This document shows, piece by piece, positions 26,172 to 36,043 of a stretch of 64,000 bases of DNA. Each line of letters begins with the position of its first letter. Position 1 is the stretch's first letter. The notes under the pieces were generated by a model. It saw only the letters and a list, made by a program, of their open reading frames with translations, made no database searches and was not told where the DNA came from. This DNA comes from Pseudomonas botevensis (lineage in GTDB: Bacteria > Pseudomonadota > Gammaproteobacteria > Pseudomonadales > Pseudomonadaceae): NCBI RefSeq assembly GCF_019145475.1, contig NZ_JAHTKI010000014.1, positions 1 through 64,000 of the forward strand, given 5' to 3'. The position numbers were made by a program, and so were the translations under genes.

Positions 26172-27233
26172 CTACCGCTCAAACAACTCCATCTGCTCGA
26201 ACCCGCCCCGCAAGTCCTCCAGCCGCACCCCCACCCCAAGCAACCGCACCGGTTTACCCCCGCGATTGAACGCCTGCGTCAGCATCAACTGATAACTGCC
26301 CAGGTCACGCCCTGCCCCGGCCTGCTCCAGAGTGGTCTGGGTAAAGTCATGGAACTTCACTTTGACGAACGGTTTGCCCGGCCGGTAGCTGCTGTCGATC
26401 CGCTCCATGCGGGTCTTCAGGGTTTCCAGCAGCTCCGGGAGCTTGTCCAGGCAACTGCGCAGATCCGGCAGATCGACGTCGTAGGTGTTTTCGACACTGA
26501 TTGACTGACGGCGGCTGTCGTTATGCACCAACCGCTCGTCGATCCCACGGGCCAGACTCCACAATCGCTCGCCGAAACTGCCGAATTCCCGCACCAGCGC
26601 CAACTTGTCCCACTCGCGCAATTGCAGGCAGTCGCTGATGCCGAGCTTGCCGAGTTTGTCGGCGGTGACCTTACCGACTCCGTGCAACTTGCTCACCGGC
26701 AAGCCGCTGACGAAATCCTCCACCTGATCCGGGGTGATCACGAACAGGCCGTTGGGTTTGCGCCAGTCGCTGGCGATTTTTGCCAGGAACTTGTTCGGCG
26801 CCACCCCGGCAGACACGGTGATGTGCAACTGATTGGACACCCGCCGGCGGATGTCCTGAGCGATCCGTGTGGCGCTCCCGCCGAAATGCGCGCTGTCGGA
26901 AACGTCGAGGTAGGCTTCATCCAGCGACAACGGCTCGATCAGGTCGGTGTAGTCGCTGAAGATCGTGTGAATCTCCTTCGACGCCGCCCGATAGGCGTCC
27001 ATTCTCGGCTTGACGATGGTCAGGTCCGGGCACAGCTTCAGTGCATGCCCCGATGACATCGCCGAGCGCACGCCATAAGCCCGGGCTTCGTAGTTGCAGG
27101 TCGCGATCACCCCACGCCGGTCTGCCGATCCGCCCACCGCCAGCGGCTTGCCGGCCAGGCTCGGGTTGTCCCGCATCTCGATGGCGGCGTAGAAACAGTC
27201 ACAGTCGACGTGGATGATTTTTCGCTGGGTCAT
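26172..27233 (-). CDS. dinB: DNA polymerase IV
   Basis: This 353-residue Y-family translesion polymerase begins MTQRKIIHVDCDCFYAAIEM, with the first catalytic Asp in DCDCFY and the SLDEAYLDV motif with catalytic Asp-Glu. The helix-hairpin-helix region (GVGKVTADKLGKLGI) and the C-terminal little-finger domain are complete. The protein ends EQMELFER; it contains a QMELF beta-clamp binding motif. I did not find a clear LexA box in the immediate upstream region. Confidence 0.95.
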   Translation of the reverse strand: MTQRKIIHVDCDCFYAAIEMRDNPSLAGKPLAVGGSADRRGVIATCNYEARAYGVRSAMSSGHALKLCPDLTIVKPRMDAYRAASKEIHTIFSDYTDLIEPLSLDEAYLDVSDSAHFGGSATRIAQDIRRRVSNQLHITVSAGVAPNKFLAKIASDWRKPNGLFVITPDQVEDFVSGLPVSKLHGVGKVTADKLGKLGISDCLQLREWDKLALVREFGSFGERLWSLARGIDERLVHNDSRRQSISVENTYDVDLPDLRSCLDKLPELLETLKTRMERIDSSYRPGKPFVKVKFHDFTQTTLEQAGAGRDLGSYQLMLTQAFNRGGKPVRLLGVGVRLEDLRGGFEQMELFER

Positions 27234-27472
27234 GGCAGAAAAGGAAACGTGGCAAGCCGGATCGGCAGTATCTCACTGACACCTGTATATAGCACCAGTA
27301 GTCTGAATGTTCTTTTCAGAGCGTAGGAAAAGGCGATTGAATTTATTTTCTCAATCGAAATTTGCTAACCGATAGACCTGAAACCCTTGTCCTACCTGCC
27401 CTGCGGCCTTCCCCGCCCGTATCCAAAACCGCTAACCAATTGAGCCAGAACATATTTTTTCCAAATTCAAGG

Positions 27473-27500
27473 TTGACACCCCGCGGATCCTCTGTAGAAT
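27473..27500 (+). promoter_or_regulatory. Sigma-70 promoter of tRNA-fMet copy 1
   Basis: TTGACA (27473-27478) and TAGAAT (27495-27500) are separated by 16 bp and lie 14 bp before the tRNA. The discriminator GCCGCC is the G+C-rich type of stringently controlled stable-RNA promoters. The same arrangement precedes copy 2. Confidence 0.88.
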
Positions 27501-27514
27501 GCCGCCACATCAGA

Positions 27515-27591
<77 letters not shown>

Positions 27592-27600
27592 AACATCAGA

Positions 27601-27629
27601 AAAGGCCAATCGAAAGATTGGCCTTTTTT
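27601..27629 (+). terminator. Terminator after tRNA-fMet copy 1
   Basis: AAAGGCCAATC, GAAA loop, GATTGGCC and six T follow the tRNA by 9 bp. Confidence 0.92.
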
Positions 27630-27766
27630 GTGCGCGTCTGTTTTTCAGGACGAAAACGCAAAGCGTCGAGCCAAACGGGAATTCGTTTCAATTCCGAAAC
27701 TTAAGGTGTTCGCTGCGACCGTTTGCCGCGATTGCACACTTATTTGACCCTTATCGGGATTATCGG

Positions 27767-27794
27767 TTGACACCCCGCCGTTCGCCTGTAGAAT
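27767..27794 (+). promoter_or_regulatory. Sigma-70 promoter of tRNA-fMet copy 2
   Basis: TTGACA (27767-27772) and TAGAAT (27789-27794) with a 16-bp spacer precede the second tRNA. The same GCCGCC discriminator is present, so each tRNA copy is its own transcription unit. Confidence 0.88.
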
Positions 27795-27807
27795 GCCGCC
27801 TCACAGA

Positions 27808-27884
<77 letters not shown>

Positions 27885-27892
27885 AACATCAC

Positions 27893-27922
27893 AAAAGGCT
27901 ACTCGAAAGAGTGGCCTTTTTT
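27893..27922 (+). terminator. Terminator after tRNA-fMet copy 2
   Basis: AAAAGGCTACTC, GAAA loop, GAGTGGCC and a T-run follow the second tRNA. The stem differs in sequence from the first terminator. Confidence 0.9.
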
Positions 27923-28163
27923 GTGTCCGTGGGAAAAGTCCTTTCGCAACAATGATCTGTCACGCTGCAGCCAATCGTTCAGAAACTTCAGACCTGCCGG
28001 GTTGCGACTATGCTTGAGTCGCAGGCAAGAGGTCTGCAAGTCAGGAACTGCCCTCGCCGATGCCGGTTGAGAGGCGTAGTATTTTGTGATTATTTTTTCC
28101 TACAGGGATTGGTAACTTGGCTCGATACCTCCATCCTGTCGCGCACGATCCAAGAGGTGATTG

Positions 28164-30803
28164 ATGCGCGCCAACTCGTCTGATCCACAAGACACCCTCA
28201 CAGCGAACCCACCGATCAAAACCGAGCGTTTGCGCTTGCTGGATCGACTCAGCAAATACCGGCAACCGATCGGGCTGGCCGTCACGTTGCTGCTGTTCGC
28301 CATCGCGTTGATTGCCTGTCGCCACCTGCTCAGTGAACTCGATCTCGATGCGCTGCACGACTCGATCCTCGATGTGCCGAAAGCATCGCTGCTCGGCGCT
28401 TTTGCCGCGACCGCCGTCGGCTTCATTATTCTGCTGGGCTACGAATGGTCCGCCAGTCGCTATGCCGGCGTGACACTGGCGCCACGCACCCTCGCCCTCG
28501 GCGGCTTCACGGCATTCGCCATCGGCAACGCCATTGGCCTGTCGCTGCTGTCCGGCGGCTCGGTGCGCTACCGTTTATATGCACGATATGGTCTGGGGGC
28601 GTCGGAAGTCGCGCACATGACCCTGTTCGCCAGCCTGTCGCTGGGCTGCGCCCTGCCACCGCTGGCGGCCCTCGCGACGCTTAGCGACCTGCCCTCCGCC
28701 TCCCAGGCCCTCGGTCTGTCCGAGACGCTGCTTGGCAGCATTGCCGGCGTGGTGCTGCTGCTCGGCGCAGTGCTGGCCATCGGCATCTATCGCCGGCGTC
28801 TGCCGGAACAGCCTTACCGCGACAACCTGCTGGTCCGTGTCGGCCGTCGTACATTGCGCCTGCCGGGTCGACGCCTGACCTTCCTGCAACTGGTCATCAC
28901 CGCCCTCGACGTGGCTGCGGCCGCTACCGTGCTGTATCTGCTGCTGCCGGAGGCGCCGCCGTTTGGCGCGTTCCTGCTGGTGTACCTGCTGGCCCTCGCC
29001 GCTGGCGTGCTCAGCCACGTGCCGGGTGGCGTCGGGGTGTTCGAAGCGATTCTGCTGGCCGCGTTCGCCGACAAACTCGGCGCCGCGCCACTGGCTGCCG
29101 CCCTGTTGCTGTATCGGCTGATCTACGTGGTGCTGCCGATGCTGGTGGCCTGCGTGCTGCTGCTGATCAATGAAGGCCAGCGCCTGTTTCAATCGCAGAC
29201 GATGCGCGCGGCCTCCGGTCTGGCGGCGCCGATCCTTGCGGTCCTGGTGTTCCTATCCGGCGTGGTGCTGCTGTTTTCCGGGGCGACGCCAGAAATCGAC
29301 ACCCGTCTGGAACACATCGGTTTCCTCATTCCCCATCGTCTGGTCGATGCCTCGCACTTTGGCGCCAGCCTGATCGGCGTGCTGTGCCTGATGCTTGCCC
29401 AGGGCCTGCGTCGCCGGTTGTCGGCGGCCTGGATGCTGACCACCATTCTGCTGCTGGTGGGCGCCCTGCTCTCGCTGCTCAAGGGTTTCGACTGGGAAGA
29501 AGCCACCCTGATGACCCTCACCGCCGCGCTGTTAGGGGTGTTCCGTCGCTCGTTCTATCGCCCGAGCCGCCTGACCGAGCTGCCGTTCTCGCCGCTGTAT
29601 CTGGTCGCCAGCCTCTGCGTGCTCGGCGCATCGACCTGGCTGCTGCTGTTCGCCTATCAGGACGTCCCTTACAGCCATCAACTGTGGTGGCAGTTCACCC
29701 TCGATGCGGATGCCCCGCGTGGCCTGCGCTCATTGCTTGGCGCTGCCGTCCTGTTGCTGGTGATCGCCCTGACCTGGCTGCTGCGCACCGCACGCCCGGT
29801 GATTCATCTGCCGACCCCGGATGAGCTGGAGCGCGCCTCGAAGATTCTGATGGCGTCCTCGCAACCGGACGGTGGGCTGTCCCTGACCGGTGACAAAGCC
29901 CTGCTGTTTCATCCCAATGACGAAGCCTTCCTGATGTACGCCCGCCGCGGCCGCAGCCTGGTAGCGCTGTACGACCCGATCGGCCCCGGCCAGCAACGCG
30001 CGGAAATGATCTGGCAGTTCCGCGACCTGTGCGACGTTCATCACACCCGCCCCGTGTTCTACCAAGTGCGCGCCGAGAACCTGCCGTACTACATGGACAT
30101 CGGCCTGACCGCGATCAAGCTCGGCGAAGAAGCCCGGGTCGATCTGCAGCGCTTCGACCTGGAAGCCAAGGGCAAGGAGATGAAGGATCTGCGCTACACC
30201 TGGAACCGTGGCACCCGCGACGGCCTGTCGCTGGAAATCCATGAGCCGGGTCAGGCGCCGATGGATGAACTCAAGGTGATTTCCGATCTGTGGCTGACCG
30301 GCAAGAACGTGCGCGAGAAAGGTTTCTCCCTCGGTCGTTTCAGCGACGATTACCTGAAGCATTTCCGCATCGCGGTGATTCGCTTCGAAGGCCGCCCGGT
30401 GGCGTTCGCCAACCTGCTCGAGACCTACAGCCATGACCTGGCCAGCCTCGACCTGATGCGCTCGCACCCGGACGCCCCCAAGCTGACCATGGAATTCCTG
30501 ATGGTCGGCCTGATTCAACACTATAAGAGTCACGGATACGCGCGCTTCAGCCTGGGCATGGTGCCGTTGTCGGGGTTGCAACCTCGGCGCGGAGCACCGC
30601 TGACCCAGCGTCTGGGCTCGATGGTTTTCCGCCGTGGTGAGCAGCTGTACAACTTCCAAGGCTTGCGCCGCTTCAAAGACAAGTTCCAGCCTGACTGGGA
30701 ACCCCGTTATATGGCCGTCCCCGCCGGACTCGATCCGCTGGTGGCGCTGGCCGACACTGCTGCCCTGATCGCGGGCGGCTTGACTGGATTGGTGAAACGC
30801 TGA
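28164..30803 (+). CDS. mprF: MprF-type aminoacyl-phosphatidylglycerol synthase/flippase
   Basis: This 879-residue two-part membrane enzyme has an N-terminal half of about 14 hydrophobic segments (the flippase domain) and a C-terminal soluble GNAT-like domain from about residue 550. The soluble domain carries YARRGRSLVALYDPIGP, KLGEEARVDLQRFDLEAKGK and a final catalytic block. The domain transfers an amino acid from aminoacyl-tRNA to phosphatidylglycerol, lowering the negative surface charge. In P. aeruginosa the homologue (PA0920) makes alanyl-PG and neighbours the hydrolase PA0919, the arrangement found here. The ATG at 28164 follows AGAGGTG. Confidence 0.9.
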   Translation: MRANSSDPQDTLTANPPIKTERLRLLDRLSKYRQPIGLAVTLLLFAIALIACRHLLSELDLDALHDSILDVPKASLLGAFAATAVGFIILLGYEWSASRYAGVTLAPRTLALGGFTAFAIGNAIGLSLLSGGSVRYRLYARYGLGASEVAHMTLFASLSLGCALPPLAALATLSDLPSASQALGLSETLLGSIAGVVLLLGAVLAIGIYRRRLPEQPYRDNLLVRVGRRTLRLPGRRLTFLQLVITALDVAAAATVLYLLLPEAPPFGAFLLVYLLALAAGVLSHVPGGVGVFEAILLAAFADKLGAAPLAAALLLYRLIYVVLPMLVACVLLLINEGQRLFQSQTMRAASGLAAPILAVLVFLSGVVLLFSGATPEIDTRLEHIGFLIPHRLVDASHFGASLIGVLCLMLAQGLRRRLSAAWMLTTILLLVGALLSLLKGFDWEEATLMTLTAALLGVFRRSFYRPSRLTELPFSPLYLVASLCVLGASTWLLLFAYQDVPYSHQLWWQFTLDADAPRGLRSLLGAAVLLLVIALTWLLRTARPVIHLPTPDELERASKILMASSQPDGGLSLTGDKALLFHPNDEAFLMYARRGRSLVALYDPIGPGQQRAEMIWQFRDLCDVHHTRPVFYQVRAENLPYYMDIGLTAIKLGEEARVDLQRFDLEAKGKEMKDLRYTWNRGTRDGLSLEIHEPGQAPMDELKVISDLWLTGKNVREKGFSLGRFSDDYLKHFRIAVIRFEGRPVAFANLLETYSHDLASLDLMRSHPDAPKLTMEFLMVGLIQHYKSHGYARFSLGMVPLSGLQPRRGAPLTQRLGSMVFRRGEQLYNFQGLRRFKDKFQPDWEPRYMAVPAGLDPLVALADTAALIAGGLTGLVKR

Positions 30804-32098
30804 TGATTCAACGCTCCCTGAAGTACATCCTGGCCGCACTGATCGTGCTGGCCGCGATTGCCGGCGGCGGTTTCTGGTATCTCAAACGCCCGGCACCGGA
30901 ACCGACCCTCGAACAACTGACCCCGACCGATGGCCCGGCCATGACCCGGGTCATCCCCGGCACCAAGCCCAAGGCCCAGGTGCTGGTAGCGGTCAATGAC
31001 GACCAGAAACTCAGCGACAAGCAACTGAGCACCCTTAGCCGCAGCGCCTCGGCGCAGATCGTCCAGGTGATTCTGCCCAAGGACTGCCTGCTGCAAAGCC
31101 GCGCCCTGCAAACCGGCCTGCGCGAACTGAACGGCCCGGCCACCCTGGTCAGCGGCATCGGCCCTGGCGCCGTGCTGGCCTGGCGCTGGTTGTCGGAGCA
31201 GAAGGACGACAAGGCTCAGGCCGTCTCTGTGGACCTGGCGCTGGAAAAGGCTGGCTGCACTCACCTGCTGCCCAAATCCGCCGCCCATGGCCACTGGCTG
31301 GTGGCGTGGAACGACAACCCGGACGACACCAGCGCCGGTTTCGTGCGCGACCAACCGAACGCCGAAACCAGCATCAGCGACTACGACATCAATCTGCCGC
31401 AAGTGCTGAACAACGAACTGCGCAAGATCCTCGTCGGCGGCGACAAGGCCAACGGCGGTCTGCAAATCCCGGTGGTGGAAGTCCCGGCCGGCCAGGCCAA
31501 GGATACCGTGACCCTGTTCCTCTCCGGTGACGGCGGCTGGCGCGACCTCGACCGCGACGTGGCCGGCGAAATGGCCAAGATCGGCTACCCGGTGGTCGGC
31601 ATCGACACCCTGCGCTACTACTGGCAGCACAAGAGCCCGGAACAGAGCGCGCTGGACCTGACCGAACTGATGCAGCACTACCGGCAGAAATGGGGCACCA
31701 AGCGCTTCATCCTCACCGGTTACTCGTTCGGCGCGGATGTCCTGCCGGCGATCTACAACCGTCTGCCAGACACCGAGCAGCAGCGCGTCGACGCAATCAT
31801 CCTGCTGGCCTTCGCCCGCACCGGCAGCTTCGAAATCGAAGTCGAAGGCTGGCTCGGCAACGCCGGCAAAGAAGCCGCCACCGGCCCGGAAATGGCCAAA
31901 CTGCCGCCCGCCAAAGTGGTGTGCATCTACGGTGAAGAAGAAACCGACGAAAGCGGCTGCACCGACAAAACGGCGGTGGGCGAAGCGGTGAAACTGCCCG
32001 GCGGACACCACTTCGACGAGAACTACCCGGCGCTGGCCAAGCGCTTGGTGGACTTGATCGAGAAGCGTCAGAACACGGCGCAGGTGGCGGAAGAGTGA
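30803..32098 (+). CDS. AcvB/VirJ-family periplasmic aminoacyl-PG hydrolase
   Basis: The 431-residue protein has an N-terminal membrane anchor (ILAALIVLAAIAGGGFWYL) and two alpha/beta-hydrolase-like parts. The second contains a nucleophile elbow GYSFGADVLPA and LFLSGDGGWRDLDRDVAGE, the VirJ signature. Homologues in Agrobacterium (AcvB) and P. aeruginosa (PA0919) hydrolyse lysyl-PG or alanyl-PG. Its start overlaps the mprF stop by 1 bp (TGATG), so synthesis and removal of the modified lipid are co-expressed. Confidence 0.85.
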   Translation: MIQRSLKYILAALIVLAAIAGGGFWYLKRPAPEPTLEQLTPTDGPAMTRVIPGTKPKAQVLVAVNDDQKLSDKQLSTLSRSASAQIVQVILPKDCLLQSRALQTGLRELNGPATLVSGIGPGAVLAWRWLSEQKDDKAQAVSVDLALEKAGCTHLLPKSAAHGHWLVAWNDNPDDTSAGFVRDQPNAETSISDYDINLPQVLNNELRKILVGGDKANGGLQIPVVEVPAGQAKDTVTLFLSGDGGWRDLDRDVAGEMAKIGYPVVGIDTLRYYWQHKSPEQSALDLTELMQHYRQKWGTKRFILTGYSFGADVLPAIYNRLPDTEQQRVDAIILLAFARTGSFEIEVEGWLGNAGKEAATGPEMAKLPPAKVVCIYGEEETDESGCTDKTAVGEAVKLPGGHHFDENYPALAKRLVDLIEKRQNTAQVAEE

Positions 32099-32115
32099 TC
32101 TGAAGCGTAGTACCC

Positions 32116-32152
32116 AAAAGCCCCCGCAACTTCGCAGTTGCGGGGGCTTTTT
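32116..32152 (+). terminator. Terminator of the mprF operon
   Basis: AAAAGCCCCCGCAACT, TCGC loop, AGTTGCGGGGGCTTTTT is a near-perfect 16-bp stem with a T-run, 17 bp after the stop. Confidence 0.93.
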
Positions 32153-32179
32153 ACATTTTTCAAGAACTGTACCAATCCC

Positions 32180-32271
32180 TGTGGGAGCGAGCTTGCTCGC
32201 GAAAGCAGCGGGTCAATTGACGGATTCATCGACTGACACTACGCCTTCGCGAGCAAACTCGCTCCCACAGG
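32180..32271. repeat. REP pair
   Basis: GTGGGAGCGAGCTTGCTCGC and the facing copy CGCGAGCAAACTCGCTCCCA lie about 50 bp apart between the convergent mprF operon and kup. Confidence 0.87.
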
Positions 32272-32306
32272 GGATTCGCGGTGGTTTTGAGGTTTATGCA
32301 CAGCCA

Positions 32307-32348
32307 GAAAAAAGCCCCCGCCAGCCACAAGGCTGACGGAGGCTTTTT
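32307..32348. terminator. Bidirectional terminator between the mprF operon and kup
   Basis: AAAAAAGCCCCCGCCAGCC, ACAA loop, GGCTGACGGAGGCTTTTT has A-runs and T-runs on both sides. It can end kup transcription on the minus strand and any readthrough on the plus strand. Confidence 0.88.
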
Positions 32349-32363
32349 CAATTGAGGCGGGGC

Positions 32364-34265
32364 TTACATCTCCACCTGCGTCCCCAACTCGATCACCCGG
32401 TTCAGCGGCAGATTGAAGAACCGAAGATTACCGTTGGCATTCTTCAACATGAACGCAAACAACGCTTCGCGCCAACGCGCCATGCCTTCGAGTTTCGAGG
32501 CGATGACCGTTTCGCGGCTGAGGAAGTAGGTGGTGCGCATCGGGCTGAAGTCCAGGTCGTCCAGGTGGCACAGCTTCAGCGCCTGCGGCACGTCCGGCTC
32601 GTCAGTGAAACCGAAGTGCAGGATCACCCGGAAGAAGCCTTCACCGTGAGCCTCGACTTCGAAACGGCGCGATGGCGGCACACGCGGGATGTCTTCGTAG
32701 ACCACGGTCAGCAACACCACTTGCTCATGCAAGACCTGGTTGTGCAGCAGGTTGTGCAACAGCGCGTGGGGCACGGCGTCTGAGCGCGCGGTGAGGAACA
32801 CGGCGGTGCCCTGCACTCGATGCGGCGGCTGCACACGGATGCTGCTGATGAAGATCGGCAGCGGCAAGGCGCCCTCCGCCAGACGCTCGACCAGCAGTTG
32901 CTTGCCGCGTTTCCAGGTGGTCATCAGCACGAACAGTGCAATACCGGCGATCACCGGGAACGCACCGCCCTGCACGATCTTCGGCACGTTGGCGGCGAAG
33001 TAGAGACCGTCCACCAGCAGGAAACCGAGCAGCACCGGCACGGCCAGGATTGGCGGCCATTTCCACAGCAGCAGCATCACCGCCGACACCAGAATGGTGG
33101 TCATCAGCATGGTGCCGGTCACCGCCACGCCGTAGGCCGAGGCCAGGGCGCCGGAGGACTCGAAACCGAGCACCAGCAACACCACGCCGACCATCAGCGA
33201 CCAGTTCACGGCGCCGATGTAGATCTGGCCCTGCTCATCGCTGGAGGTGTGCTGGATGTACATGCGCGGAATGTAGCCGAGCTGGATCGCCTGACGGGTC
33301 AGGGAGAACGCACCGGAAATCACCGCTTGCGAGGCAATCACCGTCGCCAGGGTCGACAGGGCCACCAGCGGGATCAGCGCCCAGCTTGGCGCCAGCAGGT
33401 AGAACGGGTTGCGCGCGGCATCCGGGTTCTCCAGCAGCAGCGCGCCTTGACCGAAGTAGTTCAGCACCAGCGCCGGCAACACCAGGATGAACCACGCGCG
33501 GGCAATGGGTTTGCGGCCGAAGTGGCCCATGTCGGCGTACAGCGCTTCGGCACCGGTCAGGGCCAGCACCACGGCGCCGAGGATTGCCACGCCCATGCCG
33601 GCATGCACCATGAAGAAGCGCACCGCCCACATCGGGTTCAGCGCATGCAGCACTTCCGGGTAATGGCTGATGCCATACGCCCCGAGGGCACCGAGCACCA
33701 GGAACCAGGTGACCATGATCGGGCCGAACAGAATGCCGATCCGCGCCGTGCCGTGCTTCTGGATCAGGAACAGCGCCACCAGCACCACCAGCGACAGCGG
33801 CACCACCCAATGGTCGATGCCGTCGAATGCCAGGCCCAAGCCTTCAATCGCCGAGAGCACGGAAATCGCCGGGGTAATCATGCTGTCGCCGTAGAACAGC
33901 GCCGCACCAATCAGTCCGCAGACCACCAGCAGCGTGCGTAATTTCGCCCGTCCACCGGCCGCGCGCCGCGCCAGCGCGGTGAGCGCCATGATCCCGCCCT
34001 CGCCCTGGTTGTCGGCGCGCAGGACGAACATCATGTACTTGATCGATACGACCCAGATCAGCGACCAGAAAATCAGAGACAGAATGCCCAGCACTCCGTC
34101 GTGATTGACGGGCACGCCATAAGCGCCGGAAAACACTTCTTTGAGGGTGTACAACGGGCTTGTGCCGATGTCGCCGTAAACTACCCCGACCGCCGCGACC
34201 AGCATGCTCAGCGGCCTGCTGGCCGAACCCTCGGCGCCTGCCGCGTGACTACTTGCCTGACCCAT
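32364..34265 (-). CDS. kup: Kup-type low-affinity potassium transporter
   Basis: This 633-residue K+/H+ symporter has about 12 membrane segments followed by a cytoplasmic C-terminal domain of about 180 residues. The family signature GVVYGDIGTSPLYTLKEVFS lies near residue 27, and GGIMALTALARR and FYGDSMITPAISVLSAIEG follow. The start MGQASSHAAG is preceded by GGAG. Confidence 0.95.
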   Translation of the reverse strand: MGQASSHAAGAEGSASRPLSMLVAAVGVVYGDIGTSPLYTLKEVFSGAYGVPVNHDGVLGILSLIFWSLIWVVSIKYMMFVLRADNQGEGGIMALTALARRAAGGRAKLRTLLVVCGLIGAALFYGDSMITPAISVLSAIEGLGLAFDGIDHWVVPLSLVVLVALFLIQKHGTARIGILFGPIMVTWFLVLGALGAYGISHYPEVLHALNPMWAVRFFMVHAGMGVAILGAVVLALTGAEALYADMGHFGRKPIARAWFILVLPALVLNYFGQGALLLENPDAARNPFYLLAPSWALIPLVALSTLATVIASQAVISGAFSLTRQAIQLGYIPRMYIQHTSSDEQGQIYIGAVNWSLMVGVVLLVLGFESSGALASAYGVAVTGTMLMTTILVSAVMLLLWKWPPILAVPVLLGFLLVDGLYFAANVPKIVQGGAFPVIAGIALFVLMTTWKRGKQLLVERLAEGALPLPIFISSIRVQPPHRVQGTAVFLTARSDAVPHALLHNLLHNQVLHEQVVLLTVVYEDIPRVPPSRRFEVEAHGEGFFRVILHFGFTDEPDVPQALKLCHLDDLDFSPMRTTYFLSRETVIASKLEGMARWREALFAFMLKNANGNLRFFNLPLNRVIELGTQVEM

Positions 34266-34554
34266 CCAACACTCCTGATTCTCGAACCGGCTTCTTTGAA
34301 TGAAGCACTATGCTTTGTGGTGCAGCATGCGCTGTTTTACCTGCTGTTACAGTCGATTTGTTGACTGTAAAAAAAAGGTAAAGCGTAACGGCGCGAAGCA
34401 TAGCGCAGCACTCGTCGCATTTCCCTCCATAAAGCTGGTCAAGTGCGCTGCTCATCGCTAGAATTGCGCACTTTTTGACCAGAGGCGCAGTTCAAGCGCC
34501 CGTCCGTCGGCTTCCGAACCAGGCAAGCGACGTCACAAAACACCGAGGTTAGAC

Positions 34555-35892
34555 ATGTCCACCACTCCTGCGCCGGCCAATCCCAAGGTTGGCTTCGTAT
34601 CCCTGGGTTGCCCGAAAGCACTGGTCGACTCCGAGCGCATCCTGACCCAGCTGCGCATGGAAGGCTATGACGTGGTGTCCACCTATCAGGACGCCGATGT
34701 CGTGGTGGTCAACACCTGCGGTTTCATCGACTCGGCCAAGGCCGAATCGCTGGAAGTGATCGGCGAAGCGATCAAGGAAAACGGCAAGGTCATCGTCACC
34801 GGCTGCATGGGCGTGGAAGAAGGCAACATCCGCGACGTGCATCCGAGCGTGCTGGCCGTTACCGGTCCGCAGCAGTACGAGCAAGTGGTCAGCGCGGTTC
34901 ACGAAGTCGTGCCGCCGAAGCAGGATCACAACCCGCTGATCGATCTGGTGCCACCACAAGGCATCAAGCTGACTCCGCGCCACTACGCCTACCTGAAGAT
35001 TTCCGAAGGCTGCAACCATAGCTGCAGCTTCTGCATCATCCCGTCGATGCGCGGCAAACTGGTCAGCCGTCCGGTCGGCGACGTCCTCGACGAAGCCCAG
35101 CGTCTGGTCAAATCCGGCGTCAAGGAGCTGCTGGTAATCTCCCAGGACACCAGCGCCTACGGCGTCGACGTGAAATACCGCACCGGTTTCTGGAACGGCG
35201 CGCCGGTGAAAACCCGCATGACCGAACTCTGCGAAGCCCTGAGCACTCTGGGCGTGTGGGTCCGTCTGCACTACGTCTACCCGTACCCGCATGTCGACGA
35301 GCTGATCCCGCTGATGGCCGCCGGCAAGATCCTGCCGTACTTGGACATCCCGTTCCAGCACGCCAGCCCGAAGGTCCTCAAGTCGATGAAACGCCCGGCG
35401 TTCGAAGACAAGACCCTGGCGCGGATCAAGAACTGGCGCGAAATCTGCCCGGACCTGATCATCCGTTCGACCTTTATCGTCGGCTTCCCCGGCGAAACCG
35501 AAGAAGACTTCCAGTACCTGCTGGACTGGCTGACCGAAGCCCAGCTCGACCGCGTCGGCTGCTTCCAGTACTCGCCGGTCGAAGGTGCACCGGCCAATGA
35601 TCTGGATCTGGAGATCGTGCCGGACGACGTCAAGCAGGATCGCTGGGAGCGCTTCATGGCGCACCAGCAGGCAATCAGCTCGGCACGCCTGCAAATGCGC
35701 ATCGGCCGTGAAATCGAAGTGCTGGTGGACGAAGTCGACGAACAAGGCGCGGTCGGACGCTGCTTCTTCGACGCTCCGGAAATCGACGGCAACGTGTTCA
35801 TCGACAACGGCAGCAACCTCAAGCCGGGCGACAAGGTCTGGTGCAAGGTGACTGACGCCGACGAATACGACCTGTGGGCCGAGCAGATCTGA
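34555..35892 (+). CDS. rimO: Ribosomal protein S12 methylthiotransferase
   Basis: RimO adds a methylthio group to the conserved Asp of ribosomal protein S12. The 445-residue protein has the N-terminal UPF0004 domain with its three cluster-binding cysteines (SLGCPKALVDSE, NTCGFIDSAK, VTGCMGVEE). The radical-SAM motif CNHSCSFCIIPSMRG is at about residues 153-167, and a C-terminal TRAM domain follows. Confidence 0.97.
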   Translation: MSTTPAPANPKVGFVSLGCPKALVDSERILTQLRMEGYDVVSTYQDADVVVVNTCGFIDSAKAESLEVIGEAIKENGKVIVTGCMGVEEGNIRDVHPSVLAVTGPQQYEQVVSAVHEVVPPKQDHNPLIDLVPPQGIKLTPRHYAYLKISEGCNHSCSFCIIPSMRGKLVSRPVGDVLDEAQRLVKSGVKELLVISQDTSAYGVDVKYRTGFWNGAPVKTRMTELCEALSTLGVWVRLHYVYPYPHVDELIPLMAAGKILPYLDIPFQHASPKVLKSMKRPAFEDKTLARIKNWREICPDLIIRSTFIVGFPGETEEDFQYLLDWLTEAQLDRVGCFQYSPVEGAPANDLDLEIVPDDVKQDRWERFMAHQQAISSARLQMRIGREIEVLVDEVDEQGAVGRCFFDAPEIDGNVFIDNGSNLKPGDKVWCKVTDADEYDLWAEQI

Positions 35893-35907
35893 AAGCAGAT
35901 CAAAAGC

Positions 35908-35929
35908 CCCTCTCCCGGTGGGAGAGGGG
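35908..35929. repeat. Short intergenic palindrome
   Basis: CCCCTCTCCCGGTGGGAGAGGGG-type hairpin directly after rimO. It is almost the same as the element at 7987-8009. Confidence 0.6.
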
Positions 35930-35963
35930 ACTGAATCCCCCGCCGGTCACCGCAACAAACCCG

Positions 35964-36000
35964 AAAGCCCCGCTCTCTCGACAAGATGCGGGGCTTTTTT
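35964..36000 (+). terminator. Terminator after rimO
   Basis: AAAGCCCCGC, a 14-nt loop, then GCGGGGCTTTTTT. Confidence 0.88.
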
Positions 36001-36043
36001 AGGTCTATCGTTTGTTGATTCATTGATGAGGAGGCAAACGGAG

